Origin: Stentor roeselii
Taxonomy: Eukaryota; Ciliophora; Heterotrichea; Heterotrichida; Stentoridae
NCBI GenBank assembly: GCA_006503475.1
Contig: RSEH01000165.1
Span: forward strand, 1-64,000
Direction: 5' to 3'
DNA: 64,000 nt
Part shown: piece after piece, positions 37,843 through 46,844 of the stretch
How the letters are laid out: each line of letters opens with the position of its first letter
How positions within the stretch are numbered: the first letter of the stretch is position 1
Notes under the pieces: model-generated
Told to the model about the DNA's origin: nothing
What the model saw: only the letters and a program-made list of their open reading frames with translations
Database searches by the model: none
Position numbers and translations under genes: made by a program

Positions 37843-38618
37843 TCATTCTAACTTTTTTAGCTCTTGGGCTGGAAGACGGAATCCATTTAGAAATCCGAAA
37901 TATTTCATTGAGCCTAAATCAGCGATACTGACAAGTTTTTGCCTCTTAAAGATGTTTATTTCAGTATTTCCAGCAATAATCCCAGCTTCTATTTGAGCTG
38001 TTATCCATTCTGGTAAAGCTTTCACACCTTTTTTATTCAAGACAACCCATCGAATCTTTGCCGGATTGTCTTTTATATCATAGGAGGGTAGAAGTTGACC
38101 TTGCTTTACTGAATTACTTGAAAATTTAATTAAATGATCAATAATTTTGTTGAAGTCATTACATTGGTTATAATAATACTGAGATGCTTCATTAGAAGTC
38201 TTTTTAAGGTCGAGCAAGTTTTTTAAGTAAAAATTTCCATTCAAAAATAAAGAATTTATCGACTTTTTCATTGAAAAAATTACTTCTAACGCCTTAGCTG
38301 TTGAGGTTTTTATTGCTTTTATTCTTCCATGATAGAAAATGGAGGATTGGATTGAATACTGAATTAAATATTTTATTTAATTGATTCTAAATTAAATATT
38401 TTATTAATTCTTCTATTGCACTCGATTGTGATGTCATGAAGAAGTTGATTAGTAGCATCAGTGATTTCTTTATATGTTTGAAAACTAATCAACTGGTCAC
38501 TCATAGAGCAGTCTCTGGGAGTTGGTGGTTCTAGTACTGGGATATCTTCGTTTTTCTTTAATTGTTGAAAAGCAGCCTGGTTATTTTTTCTTGAGAATTG
38601 AGGTCGGGTCCTTCGCAT
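37843..38618 (-). pseudogene. Interrupted paralogue of the 38904-39593 gene
   Basis: A 5' piece (38373-38618, 81 codons) and a 3' piece (37843-38271 and its open extension upstream) line up with the neighbouring intact gene: TYKEITDATNQLLHDITIECNRRI against LYKQIREAADLLFNQITAECNQRI; NSLFLNGNFYLKNLLDLKK against NSFFISGNFNMRGLLELKN; FGFLNGFRLPAQELKKL against CGILNGKHLPAQDLVKL. Between them an 86-nt segment shifts frame and adds a stop. The two sides are back in phase if that segment is left out. No GT-AG boundaries exist for it as an intron. The protein family is not recognised. Confidence 0.65.
38321..38406 (-). repeat. 86-nt insert flanked by 7-bp direct repeats
   Basis: Read on the minus strand, the copies of GAAGAAT at 38407-38413 and 38321-38327 are exactly 86 nt apart and bracket the extra sequence. 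Inside, the 16-mer AATAAAATATTTAATT occurs twice, 28 nt apart. The insert is AT-rich and has no coding content. It could be a small insertion, or an internal eliminated sequence kept in the somatic copy. Confidence 0.6.
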
Positions 38619-38903
38619 ATTATAAATCTAGTGAATCAAATGATTTAGAGAAATTGATAAACTCTCATGTTTTTAAAGTACAAATTAATTGATTATATAC
38701 AGAGAATCTAAAGTGATTATTTACAAATATCAGTAGTTAAATATCAGAGAAACTAGCAAATGCATTCTTTTGAAATTTAAAACTTGCCTTTAGATGGAAA
38801 AATTTATATTTACAGAATTTTCGATAATTACAGAGCTACCTCAATTTTAAGCATTTTCTTTGGATTAATCCCACCTAAAACTACTAAATAACTATTCTGA
38901 ACT

Positions 38904-39593
38904 CTAAGTATTCAGCTTAACCAGATCTTGAGCAGGAAGATGTTTCCCGTTAAGTATTCCACAATATTTCATCGCTCTAACATAAGCGATACTCACAACT
39001 TGCGTTTTCTTCAAAATTTCAATTTCACTTTTTCCAGCCAAAATTCCAATTTCTATCTGACTGATGATCCAAGGTGGTAAAATTTTGACTCCTCCATCAT
39101 GAGCGATTCCCCAAGTGCAAGGTTTCTGATTAATTTTCACTTGTTCAAAATTCTGAGAGTTAAACCCAGGACCCTCAAGAAGCGATCCTACCTCAAGAGC
39201 AGCTTTATCAACACAAGAGTTGAAAGTTTCACATTGTCCTTTATAAAAAGTAGAGGCTTTATTCGAGTAGTTCTTCAATTCAAGCAAGCCCCTCATATTG
39301 AAATTTCCTGAAATAAAGAAAGAATTAAGAGTCTGTTTCAAGCCAGCAATACTCTGAAGAGCTTCTGCCGTTGATTTCTTTATAGCTCTAATCCTCTGGT
39401 TACACTCAGCAGTGATTTGATTGAACAGCAAGTCAGCAGCTTCTCTAATCTGCTTGTAAAGCAAGGCATTAACGATTTGCTTTTTCATATTTCCAGAACT
39501 ACTCGGATTTAAACAATGCCCACTTTTAAGCGGCTCTTGTTTCAAGTCCACAGCTGAATTTTTAAACTTTTTCTTATAAGCACTTCCTCTCAT
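38904..39593 (-). CDS. Unrecognised helical protein, intact member of a tandem pair (229 aa)
   Basis: The start is set at the first real ATG (MRGSAYKKK). A basic N terminus (1-35) is followed by a long helical region (about 45-145, ITAECNQRIRAIKKSTAEAL) and a globular C-terminal part with PPWIISQIEIGILAGKSEIEILKK and a closing LPAQDLVKL. No known domain recognised. A broken copy lies downstream (37843-38618), showing tandem duplication. Conservation is strongest in the C-terminal half, which therefore probably carries the function. It is divergent from the MORN gene, with 21 bp between the ATGs. Confidence 0.7.
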   Translation of the reverse strand: MRGSAYKKKFKNSAVDLKQEPLKSGHCLNPSSSGNMKKQIVNALLYKQIREAADLLFNQITAECNQRIRAIKKSTAEALQSIAGLKQTLNSFFISGNFNMRGLLELKNYSNKASTFYKGQCETFNSCVDKAALEVGSLLEGPGFNSQNFEQVKINQKPCTWGIAHDGGVKILPPWIISQIEIGILAGKSEIEILKKTQVVSIAYVRAMKYCGILNGKHLPAQDLVKLNT

Positions 39594-39614
39594 CAATAAT
39601 TCTAAAAATCTTTA
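39594..39614. promoter_or_regulatory. 21-bp divergent gap between the 229-aa protein and MORN genes
   Basis: The minus-strand start is at 39593 and the plus-strand start at 39615. The 21 bp between are A/T-rich, so any promoter must be very short or lie in coding sequence. Confidence 0.45.
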
Positions 39615-40571
39615 ATGGGAAGCAAATGTTCTTGCATAGGTTCGCCTCCAAGTATCGAAGGCACCGACTTAATTGAAGTGATTTACATTGAAGACAAGTC
39701 AAAGCCAGAAGAAGTAGTAACAGGTCAAGAAAGTTCTCTGGACTACCAAAACTTCATATTTCCAGACATTCCTTCATCGAATGACCGAGTGAGACTAGTC
39801 GAGTCAAAGCTAGGGCCGTACAGGTCAGAACTCACAGACGAGGACTCAAAATCCCTGGAAAGTCTAAAGTTGCACCCGCCTGAGTACCTCTCAAGCAACT
39901 GTCTCTACATCGGGCAGAAAGACTCAAATGGTCTGAAGTCGGGAAAAGGAGTTTTTATTTGGACAGACGGGTCGAAATATACAGGCTCCTGGAAAAATGA
40001 CAAGGCAAATGGAAAAGGAAGACTCATTCATGCTGATGGAGACGTCTATGAAGGCGACTGGACCAACGACAAGGCGCATGGAATTGGAAAATATATTCAT
40101 TTTAACGGAGCTGTCTATGAAGGCGACTGGGTCAACGACCAGCAAGAAGGACTCGGGACTGAACATTGGCCTGACGGCGCAAGGTACAAAGGGCACTACA
40201 GAGCTGGGCAAAAACATGGACTTGGAGAGTTCAAATGGGCTGATGGCTCTCTTTATACCGGCGAATTCAATGAAAATCGAATTGAAGGAAAAGGAGTTTA
40301 TCTTTGGAAAGATGGAAGGAAATATGAAGGCCTTTGGAAAGATAATAAAATGCATGGAAAAGGAAACTTTGAATGGCCTGATGGAAGGTGTTACTCAGGA
40401 GATTATGCAGATGATAAAAAAGAAGGGTATGGAGAATTCAAGTGGCCTAATGGAAAGGTTTATAAAGGGATGTGGAAAGCAGGGAAACAACATGGATGGG
40501 GAAGTTATTCTGATTCTAATGGAACTTTAAGAGAAGGAGAGTGGCATTTTGGAAAACGTGTAGATAATTAA
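39615..40571 (+). CDS. Acylated-type MORN-repeat protein (318 aa)
   Basis: N terminus MGSKCSCIG fits myristoylation at Gly2 with palmitoylation at Cys5/Cys7. Residues 1-90 carry no repeats. Residues about 95-310 are nine very regular 23-residue MORN repeats (YTGSWKNDKANGKGRLIHADGD, YEGDWTNDKAHGIGKYIHFNGA, YKGMWKAGKQHGWGSYSDSNGT). The regularity at protein and DNA level suggests recent repeat growth by duplication. A lipid-anchored MORN rod would suit attachment of membrane to cortical cytoskeleton; this is inference. The stop TAA shares bases with the stop of the opposite channel gene. Confidence 0.88.
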   Translation: MGSKCSCIGSPPSIEGTDLIEVIYIEDKSKPEEVVTGQESSLDYQNFIFPDIPSSNDRVRLVESKLGPYRSELTDEDSKSLESLKLHPPEYLSSNCLYIGQKDSNGLKSGKGVFIWTDGSKYTGSWKNDKANGKGRLIHADGDVYEGDWTNDKAHGIGKYIHFNGAVYEGDWVNDQQEGLGTEHWPDGARYKGHYRAGQKHGLGEFKWADGSLYTGEFNENRIEGKGVYLWKDGRKYEGLWKDNKMHGKGNFEWPDGRCYSGDYADDKKEGYGEFKWPNGKVYKGMWKAGKQHGWGSYSDSNGTLREGEWHFGKRVDN

Positions 40572-42499
40572 GTGAATTTTAGAGATGATAGGAATTCTGA
40601 ACGGAATGAAAAGATTTGTTGGATTTTTTCGGAGGATTGACGAAGGCTTGACTTTAAGAGAGAGTTTTCTGAGTTTAGTTCTTCGAGGGTTTTTAACATG
40701 ACTTCTTCTGTTAGGTCGTTTGATGAGGTTTTTAGGGTTGGAAAATTAGTAAATGCTAAGATTCTTACTGATTTTTGGTATTGGTGAGAGTAAAGCATTT
40801 TTTTCATTTCTCGGTGGGTTTTAGCGAATAGGCTGATAATGTGAGAACGATTATTTTTAAAGAAATTTTTCATGAATGACTGAAAAACGACTCCAGGAAG
40901 CATAAGAGTTTCTGTCTGATCCAGAGAGATGTAGTCGAAACTGTTGTTAGACCCTGTGAGAAGCACAAAGTCGCCGATAACATCATATTTTCCGACATAA
41001 TTAAATATTTTCGAGTTTTCTCCTTCTAAAACTCCAATAGCGATTCTCCCTTTAAGTATAAAGTGAACTTCTTCAATCTTCATATTTCTGTAAAATACCG
41101 ACTCCCCATCATAAAATCGTCTCGGCTGCAAATGAGGAACCACAGCATAAAAAAGACTTTTCTCTTGAAAATAATACCTAAAATTTTCCCAAAAATCACG
41201 ATAAATATTTTTAATTATCTTGTAATAAGTTTTCTCAGAAATCCCTTTAACATATTCCTGATCAATACTTAAATAATCATCTGAACTTTCAACATTCCAA
41301 TAACATTTTGCCAGGCTTTTTAATCGGTCTTTTCTGTTATAATACTCAAAATGACTGACAATTTTTTTTCTGAGTCTTTTCGGCAACTTGCCTTGACTGT
41401 GTTCAATAAAATCGAGCCAACCGTAAAGCTCTCCAATCATATCCTGCCCATGAGTGACATCAGAGAAAAAAGTGACACTTGAATTGATACTACCTGAGAT
41501 ATAACCAAAGAGAGTGACTCCAAAGAGCATCGCAAACATCATGAAACTCATTTCATAAATATTTTTAGGTAAAAAGTCTCCATATCCAATCGTCGCAATA
41601 GTCGTCAGCATGAAATAACTACTCGACAACGCGATTTTCTGATAAGACAATTCAGAAACGAGTTTATATTCCAAGTAGTTCATATCTTCAAAGTTATTTT
41701 CACCATGACTGTACTTATAATTATCCACCTTCTTCTGAAACCAGTACCAAAAGCATCCTAAAAAGTAAATCATGAAAATGATAAAAATCATGAGTTTTAT
41801 CAAAGACGTGATCACTTTAAACTTAAATGAATACCGCACTTGGCCCAGGTCATTCACAGTCCCAAGGCGAAGAGTCGTCAAGATCAAGCCCAAGCCAGTC
41901 CCGTCGGCAAGGTCAATCACGGAAGGAAGCTTTAAAAGTCTCAACATTCTGAAGTAATACTCAACTTCCGGGTACCCTGCAAAAGCGCAGGGCATAAGAC
42001 TCAGAAGGTCAACAAAGAACCATTTTTTTAAGTATTTTCTGAAGCTTTTTTTGAATTTCGAAATAATTTCACCTTTTTTCGTCCGACGCTCTTCAAGAAG
42101 GCAGACAAGCAGGTCCAAAACAAATAAAACCCAGCAAATCACGTCGAAAATCAACTCTCGGCCTGAAGGAAGCTGATAAGCTAAAAAGTAGCTCGTGGTT
42201 AAAATGTTGTAAAGAAGGATTACCTCCATTTGAATGTCCCAGTATTTTTTGAATGGGTTTAAGGAACTGATTCGAAGCTTTTCGTAAAGAGATGGCTCGA
42301 AAATTGAAGTTGATTGTAAAGCTTTGTCGATGGAATGGTACCTTTTATTTGATTTACTTGAGGAAAGTGGAGCTGAATTTGACTTTTTTTTGGGATGGCG
42401 ACGTTTTTTACCGAGAAGGATTTTGTTTTTGAATTGGTCTGTTGTTGTCACTGGAGCAACATTGTTGGGTACTAGCTCGAATGGATGGATTGATGACAT
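40568..42499 (-). CDS. KCNH/CNG-like voltage-gated K+ channel with CNB-like domain
   Basis: Protein of 643 aa. A cytosolic N terminus (about 1-80) is followed by six membrane segments (about 85-330). The S4 region reads YFRMLRLLKLPSVIDL with only a few Arg. The pore loop is TTIATIGYGDFLPKN, with the GYGD potassium filter. A C-linker follows (about 345-440) and a cyclic-nucleotide-binding-like domain (about 455-555). That domain has GDFVLLTGSNNSFDY where binders have GExALxxxxxRxA, so the Glu and Arg that hold the nucleotide are absent. It probably does not bind cAMP/cGMP, as in EAG channels. Four bp overlap with the MORN gene at the 3' end. Confidence 0.88.
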   Translation of the reverse strand: MSSIHPFELVPNNVAPVTTTDQFKNKILLGKKRRHPKKKSNSAPLSSSKSNKRYHSIDKALQSTSIFEPSLYEKLRISSLNPFKKYWDIQMEVILLYNILTTSYFLAYQLPSGRELIFDVICWVLFVLDLLVCLLEERRTKKGEIISKFKKSFRKYLKKWFFVDLLSLMPCAFAGYPEVEYYFRMLRLLKLPSVIDLADGTGLGLILTTLRLGTVNDLGQVRYSFKFKVITSLIKLMIFIIFMIYFLGCFWYWFQKKVDNYKYSHGENNFEDMNYLEYKLVSELSYQKIALSSSYFMLTTIATIGYGDFLPKNIYEMSFMMFAMLFGVTLFGYISGSINSSVTFFSDVTHGQDMIGELYGWLDFIEHSQGKLPKRLRKKIVSHFEYYNRKDRLKSLAKCYWNVESSDDYLSIDQEYVKGISEKTYYKIIKNIYRDFWENFRYYFQEKSLFYAVVPHLQPRRFYDGESVFYRNMKIEEVHFILKGRIAIGVLEGENSKIFNYVGKYDVIGDFVLLTGSNNSFDYISLDQTETLMLPGVVFQSFMKNFFKNNRSHIISLFAKTHREMKKMLYSHQYQKSVRILAFTNFPTLKTSSNDLTEEVMLKTLEELNSENSLLKSSLRQSSEKIQQIFSFRSEFLSSLKFT

Positions 42500-44037
42500 T
42501 TATATTTAAGAGAGTTCATTTTGAATTTGAATGGATTTTGGATTATTTTTGTTAATTTTGTGGTGATAGGAATCTTTGCTGAATTATTTTTTTATTATAT
42601 AGAGAAGGTTTCAATCAAATTTCAATAAGATATAGTGTAAGGATAGTTAATTGATGAAACCACTTGAAATTTATTAATTGATTTGAATTAAGTACATTTC
42701 ATCTTGATAGTGATTTTTAAGAGCTATTTTGAAATTATGATTTACACTTGAAGATTAGTTATTTTTTATAGTTTTTATTAACAGTTAAACAAAGTATATC
42801 AAAATCAGAAAAAATCAACTAGTTAGATAATGTTATATTATTTCAATCTTAAATTGATATTTGAAATTGTGGTATAATACTTTATAGACTAAATTTGAAT
42901 TTGGTTGAATATGATATATGCTTATCTAATTATCAAAACAAAAAAAATTTTTCAAATGACCTTCAGTGTTAGGTTTTTCATTCAAGAAATCCTTTTTTTC
43001 AATAGAATAATCGCTTGGTCACTGTTTTTTAAGTGATTAATTGTAGTAAATACAATATAATCATGATCAGTCTCTTCTTTCTTAAATTTTTTAATTATTA
43101 GATTAATCTCTTTGATCTCATATATGTATCATATTTAAATACGACATCTCACTATATTCAGTGTATTAAACATCTTTATATTGTCGTATAAGTTCTTAAG
43201 TTCGATGTGATCTGTCATATTCATCATTATTTCATATACACTAACATGGCTTTAAAACTTAAAATATTCTGTCTTCAAATCCTTTTTGAACAAGAAGGCT
43301 TTGGTGAGCATTCAGGCTTAAATGCATGTTGTTTGAAAACTCTGGAGATTAGATCATAATTTTATATTTTATCGATTTCAGTACATGATATGAATTCAAT
43401 TTATCCATTTTCATTCTGCGGAAAAATATCTCGAAAACTTATTAAATGATTTTTTTCATCTGACTAGATTCAATAAACCTTGCGATTATTTCTGACGTGA
43501 CCTAATAAGGTGGTTGGGTCGAAGCATGGCCAAATACCATCTTTTAAATTTAAAAAGTAATAAAAACTCAAAGTGCTGTAAAATTTTTAGTCTAATCTCA
43601 ATATTAGGATATATTCCTTAGATTAATTGATTATTCATTGCATTTTCTTTACTTTTATAATTATTGATTGAAATTTCAGATTAAGAATGATTGTGATTTA
43701 CATCTTCAGGCATGGAGAGTTAAAGGATATCTAATGAAAAATATCAGTTTAATATGTCATGAAAATAGATTACTCACCAATTTATAAGTAAGCTTATAAA
43801 TAAGATTAGTTGGTTATTCTCGTTAATGATGGAAGATCAGGGGGTCAAATCATCGATTTTCTGAAATTAAAATATCAGAATATTTAACTATAAACGATAT
43901 AAACATTTCAAATAAAAAAAAAAAATTATTTAGATTCCTTCATAAATTTCAACCTCTTTTGTTCAAAAATTCTTTTTCAACAGTAAAAATCAAGAAAATT
44001 CACTAAAAATAATTCCTACCTTTTAAAGAAAAACCAA
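42500..44037. other. AT-rich 1.5-kb stretch without a gene
   Basis: Stops in all frames on both strands. A few protein-like fragments (for example around 43288-43345 on the plus strand, with Cys and His) are too short to assign and may be remnants of a decayed gene. No tRNA with a convincing clover-leaf was found. It contains A-runs just before the SepSecS gene. Confidence 0.45.
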
Positions 44038-45411
44038 ATGGACAAAAAAAACCTTGAAAAATCAAAAGAATTGATAGGACAACTTTATTCAGAACTTGCC
44101 CTTTCAGTAACTTCAAAGTAGAATCACAACACTTTCAATAGCATGGTGAACTGGCTCTTAACCCACAAGCGTATTCCAGAAGACCCTTGGCCATCAAACC
44201 TAATTGAACACCTACTTTACGAGATAAGCTTGATGGACTCAAACAACTACATCAACACTGCAGGGGTTGGCGAAAGAGAAGGACGAGTTTTCAGTGAAAT
44301 AGTCTCTAAAAGACACTTTCATATGTCTCATGGAATCGGCAGGTCAGGAGACTTGTTCTCAGTCCAGCCAAAGGCCGCAGGATCGAGTTTGGTCTCAAAA
44401 CTCACCTGCTCCATGTCGAAACACGCTTTGCAAGTATTGGGAATAGGAAAAGTGCCATGCTTAGTACTTCCTTTAGCTACTGGGATGTCGCTTACTCTGT
44501 GTTTATTGACTCTAAGACAAGTCAGACCTGTGATTGAAAATTAGACTAGCCAAATAGTTATATGGAGCAGAATAGATCAGAAAACTTGCCTGAAGTGCAT
44601 CTTTACTGCCGGGCTGCAGGTTGAGGTACTTGAAGGTCGACTTGATGGGGAAAAGGTAGTAACTGGAGATTTGGAAAGTTTGATTGATCGAGTTGGTCTG
44701 GATAATATATTATGTGTAATGACTACTACCAGTTGTTTCGCGCCAAGAGTCCCCGACGACATCGAGTCAGTCTCTAAAACCTGCAAAGAAAAAAACCTCC
44801 CTCACGTGATAAACAACGCTTACGGTCTTCAATGCACAAAAATCTGCCATCACATAAAAGAATCAATAAGATTAGGAAGAGTGGATTTCATAGTCCAAAG
44901 CACCGACAAGAATTTTTTAGTTCCAGTTGGAGGAGCGATCGTAGCCAGTCCAAACAAGTCTCTCCTCGACAAGTTGAACACTCTTTACCCAGGAAGAGCT
45001 TCGATGTCAAACGTCATGGACCTCTTCATCACTTTTTTAGCGATGGGGACAAAGAAAATGACCGACTTGGTCAAGACTCGCAAAGCCTTGGCTGTTGAAT
45101 TCAAAGAAAAACTTTCAATCATTGCACAAAACTTCGAAGAAAAAGTTATTGACAGTAAAGAAAATACTATTTCTTTTGCAGTTACTTGCAAAAGAGAAGA
45201 CCTGGGAAGTAAATTGTTTTTAAGAAGGGTCTCTGGATGTAGGTTCATCGGAAGTGCAGAAAAAGAAGTGTGTGGAGTAAGATTTGGAAACTATGGAAGT
45301 AGTTTTAGTGGTTATCCTTTTAAGTACTTCACAGCAGCTTGTGCTTTAGGTCTTTCAACAGGTGAAATCGAGGTGTTTTTAGAACGTTTAAAAGGTATTC
45401 TTAATGATTAA
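44038..45411 (+). CDS. SEPSECS: SepSecS, O-phosphoseryl-tRNA(Sec) selenium transferase
   Basis: Three exons (introns 44107-44121 and 44530-44544) give 447 aa, near the usual 470-500. It matches human SepSecS along its length: MDSNNYINTAGVGEREGRV, HGIGRSGDLFSVQPKAAGSSL, PLATGMSLTLCLLTLR, IVIWSRIDQKTC, TTTSCFAPRVPDD, HVINNAYGLQ, then STDKNFLVPVGGAI, in which K281 is the PLP-binding lysine. The enzyme converts phosphoseryl-tRNA(Sec) to selenocysteinyl-tRNA(Sec) using selenophosphate. Its presence implies that the organism makes selenoproteins by reading certain TGA codons. The coding sequence ends in TAA. Confidence 0.95.
44107..44121 (+). other. 15-nt intron 1 in SepSecS
   Basis: GTAACTTCAAAGTAG. 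Removing it takes away an in-frame TAA-free but TAG-ending block and links the first 23 codons to the conserved body. Confidence 0.88.
44530..44544 (+). other. 15-nt intron 2 in SepSecS
   Basis: GTGATTGAAAATTAG. Removing it joins LRQVRP to TSQIVIWSRIDQ, exactly as in human SepSecS (LRHKRP...IIWPRIDQ). Second example of a GTG 5' end. Confidence 0.92.
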
Positions 45412-45520
45412 AGCTTTTGAATGGAAACTATTAAAATGGTATAAAAAACTGAAAGTTTAATAGTAAAAATGTCGAATGAGATCCGTTTCTAGCTAGATTA
45501 GAATATAATAATCACTCATA

Positions 45521-45985
45521 ATGGACTTGTCAAATTTGATCGAAATCATTCATTCTCTCGGAGTCTCTCTACAAAAAACGACTCCAGTCCACTCGACCTT
45601 CTTGCTTTTGCTTGAAGAAACGAACCACAAGATCCAAGGCATTCTTCAGACGATAAATTTATCTGGAGATCTTCTAAGTTCTCCTGAAATTGAAGCTTAT
45701 GAAAGATATATCAACAACCTCACTTCGAAGCTTATTCAAGAAAACATCACTGCTGTCTTCGCACTACTCAAAGCTATCGAAGATGATCTTAGATGTAAGA
45801 AAAAGATCGGAAAATCGGAAAATTATGGTTTTTTGACGAAAACTGAAATTAAAAAACTTTGTAGAGATTTGAGAAGTGAACTACTTGTTAATAAAGATCT
45901 TCTTAGCACTTGCCAGGACTACTGGGGGAGTTTGTATCGACTGATGAAGTTTGAAGATTACTTTCAAAAAGTCAGTGTAATGTAA
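45521..45985 (+). CDS. Unrecognised all-helical protein (154 aa)
   Basis: Five or six amphipathic helices are seen by composition, without zinc ligands, signal peptide or membrane segment. It resembles no family I recognise. It starts with cataATGG and is convergent with the CTLH gene, with 15 bp between stops. It is treated as a gene because of length, codon use and spacing. Confidence 0.6.
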   Translation: MDLSNLIEIIHSLGVSLQKTTPVHSTFLLLLEETNHKIQGILQTINLSGDLLSSPEIEAYERYINNLTSKLIQENITAVFALLKAIEDDLRCKKKIGKSENYGFLTKTEIKKLCRDLRSELLVNKDLLSTCQDYWGSLYRLMKFEDYFQKVSVM

Positions 45986-46000
45986 AATTAATTATGCTAG

Positions 46001-46546
46001 CTAGCTTAGATTTACCTTTTGGGGCTGTTTACGTCTGCAGCAACAAAGTCTTCGACATATGTTAAACGACTTTCGAGGCGGATTAACCAATACTTCAACA
46101 GCCAATGATAAAGCACTCCTGAAACCAGGATCAAGTAAGTAACTCAAAGGACTATCTTCCGGATTTTCATAACAAAGAAGTCCCATAACATCCCCAACAC
46201 TAACCTTCAACTTTTTCTGTCCAATCAAAACAAAAACGCATTCATCACGCCGAGTTGCAAAAGCTTTTTGAGCAAATCTCATAGCTTCAATTGACTTTTT
46301 CCTTAAAACCAACTCAATAAACTCTTGCATATGAAACTGAAGACTGAGTTCCGAAGGGTCAAATCGTGACTCTTTCAATAAAGAAAACGCTTCTAAAGGA
46401 AATCCAAGAATGATAAGTTTCTGACAATTATAAGAAAGTTCAGAGGTAGACCTGACAGTACCAGGAATGATTTTAAAATTTTCCAACTCAATGAATTCCT
46501 CAGAGTCCTCAAGTTGTTTATATTTTATACTCGCGCGTGTTCCCAT
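46001..46546 (-). CDS. CTLH/CRA-domain protein (GID8/RanBPM-like)
   Basis: Protein of 181 aa. CTLH-like helices at about 65-105 (LSLQFHMQEFIELVLRKKSIEAMRFAQKAF) continue into a CRA part (VGDVMGLLCYENPEDSPLSYLLDPGFRSALSLAVEVLV). The order and the 'CYENPEDSPLSYLL' style motif are typical of GID/CTLH E3-complex subunits such as GID8 and RanBPM. The LisH and SPRY domains of those proteins are not present. The N terminus MGTRAS could be myristoylated, and the C terminus has a Cys/Arg-rich patch (ICRRLCCCRRK) that could be palmitoylated. Start context gataaATGGG. Confidence 0.7.
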   Translation of the reverse strand: MGTRASIKYKQLEDSEEFIELENFKIIPGTVRSTSELSYNCQKLIILGFPLEAFSLLKESRFDPSELSLQFHMQEFIELVLRKKSIEAMRFAQKAFATRRDECVFVLIGQKKLKVSVGDVMGLLCYENPEDSPLSYLLDPGFRSALSLAVEVLVNPPRKSFNICRRLCCCRRKQPQKVNLS

Positions 46547-46593
46547 TTATCATGTAATAATTACAAAGACTCATCAAACATCTCTAATCATTA

Positions 46594-46809
46594 TTAAGCA
46601 GCAGAACTTCTATCAAGAATATTGTAATTCAACAGTTTCCCAATCAAATCAACATGTGTCAAAAGCATTCTTCTGCAACAATACCTCTTCAAGTTCAGCT
46701 GATCAAGAGCTTCTCCTTCAGGAACATCTTCTTCAAGCAAGCTGAGATATTTTTCCCATTTGTTTCCGACGACTTTTCCACAAGTGAAGCACCTAACAGG
46801 AATAATCAT
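46594..46809 (-). CDS. POLR2L: RNA polymerase subunit RPB10 (ABC10-beta)
   Basis: Protein of 71 aa. It begins [22 protein letters not shown] and continues with [25 protein letters not shown], nearly identical to human RPB10. The four zinc Cys are kept (CFTC near the start and the CC pair). Common subunit of RNA polymerases I, II and III. The C terminus is slightly extended. The gene is easy to miss for its size. It lies 35 bp downstream of the end of the RBR gene on the same strand, and 47 bp separate it from the CTLH gene. Confidence 0.96.
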   Translation of the reverse strand: MIIPVRCFTCGKVVGNKWEKYLSLLEEDVPEGEALDQLNLKRYCCRRMLLTHVDLIGKLLNYNILDRSSAA

Positions 46810-46844
46810 TATAAATGGCTAAGATCCGGATCTATTACTCTAAA

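Noticed and set aside
43500-43560. tRNA-like run ggtggttgggtcgaagcatgg
   Set aside because: No clover-leaf can be folded around it: acceptor stem and T-arm do not pair. Probably chance.
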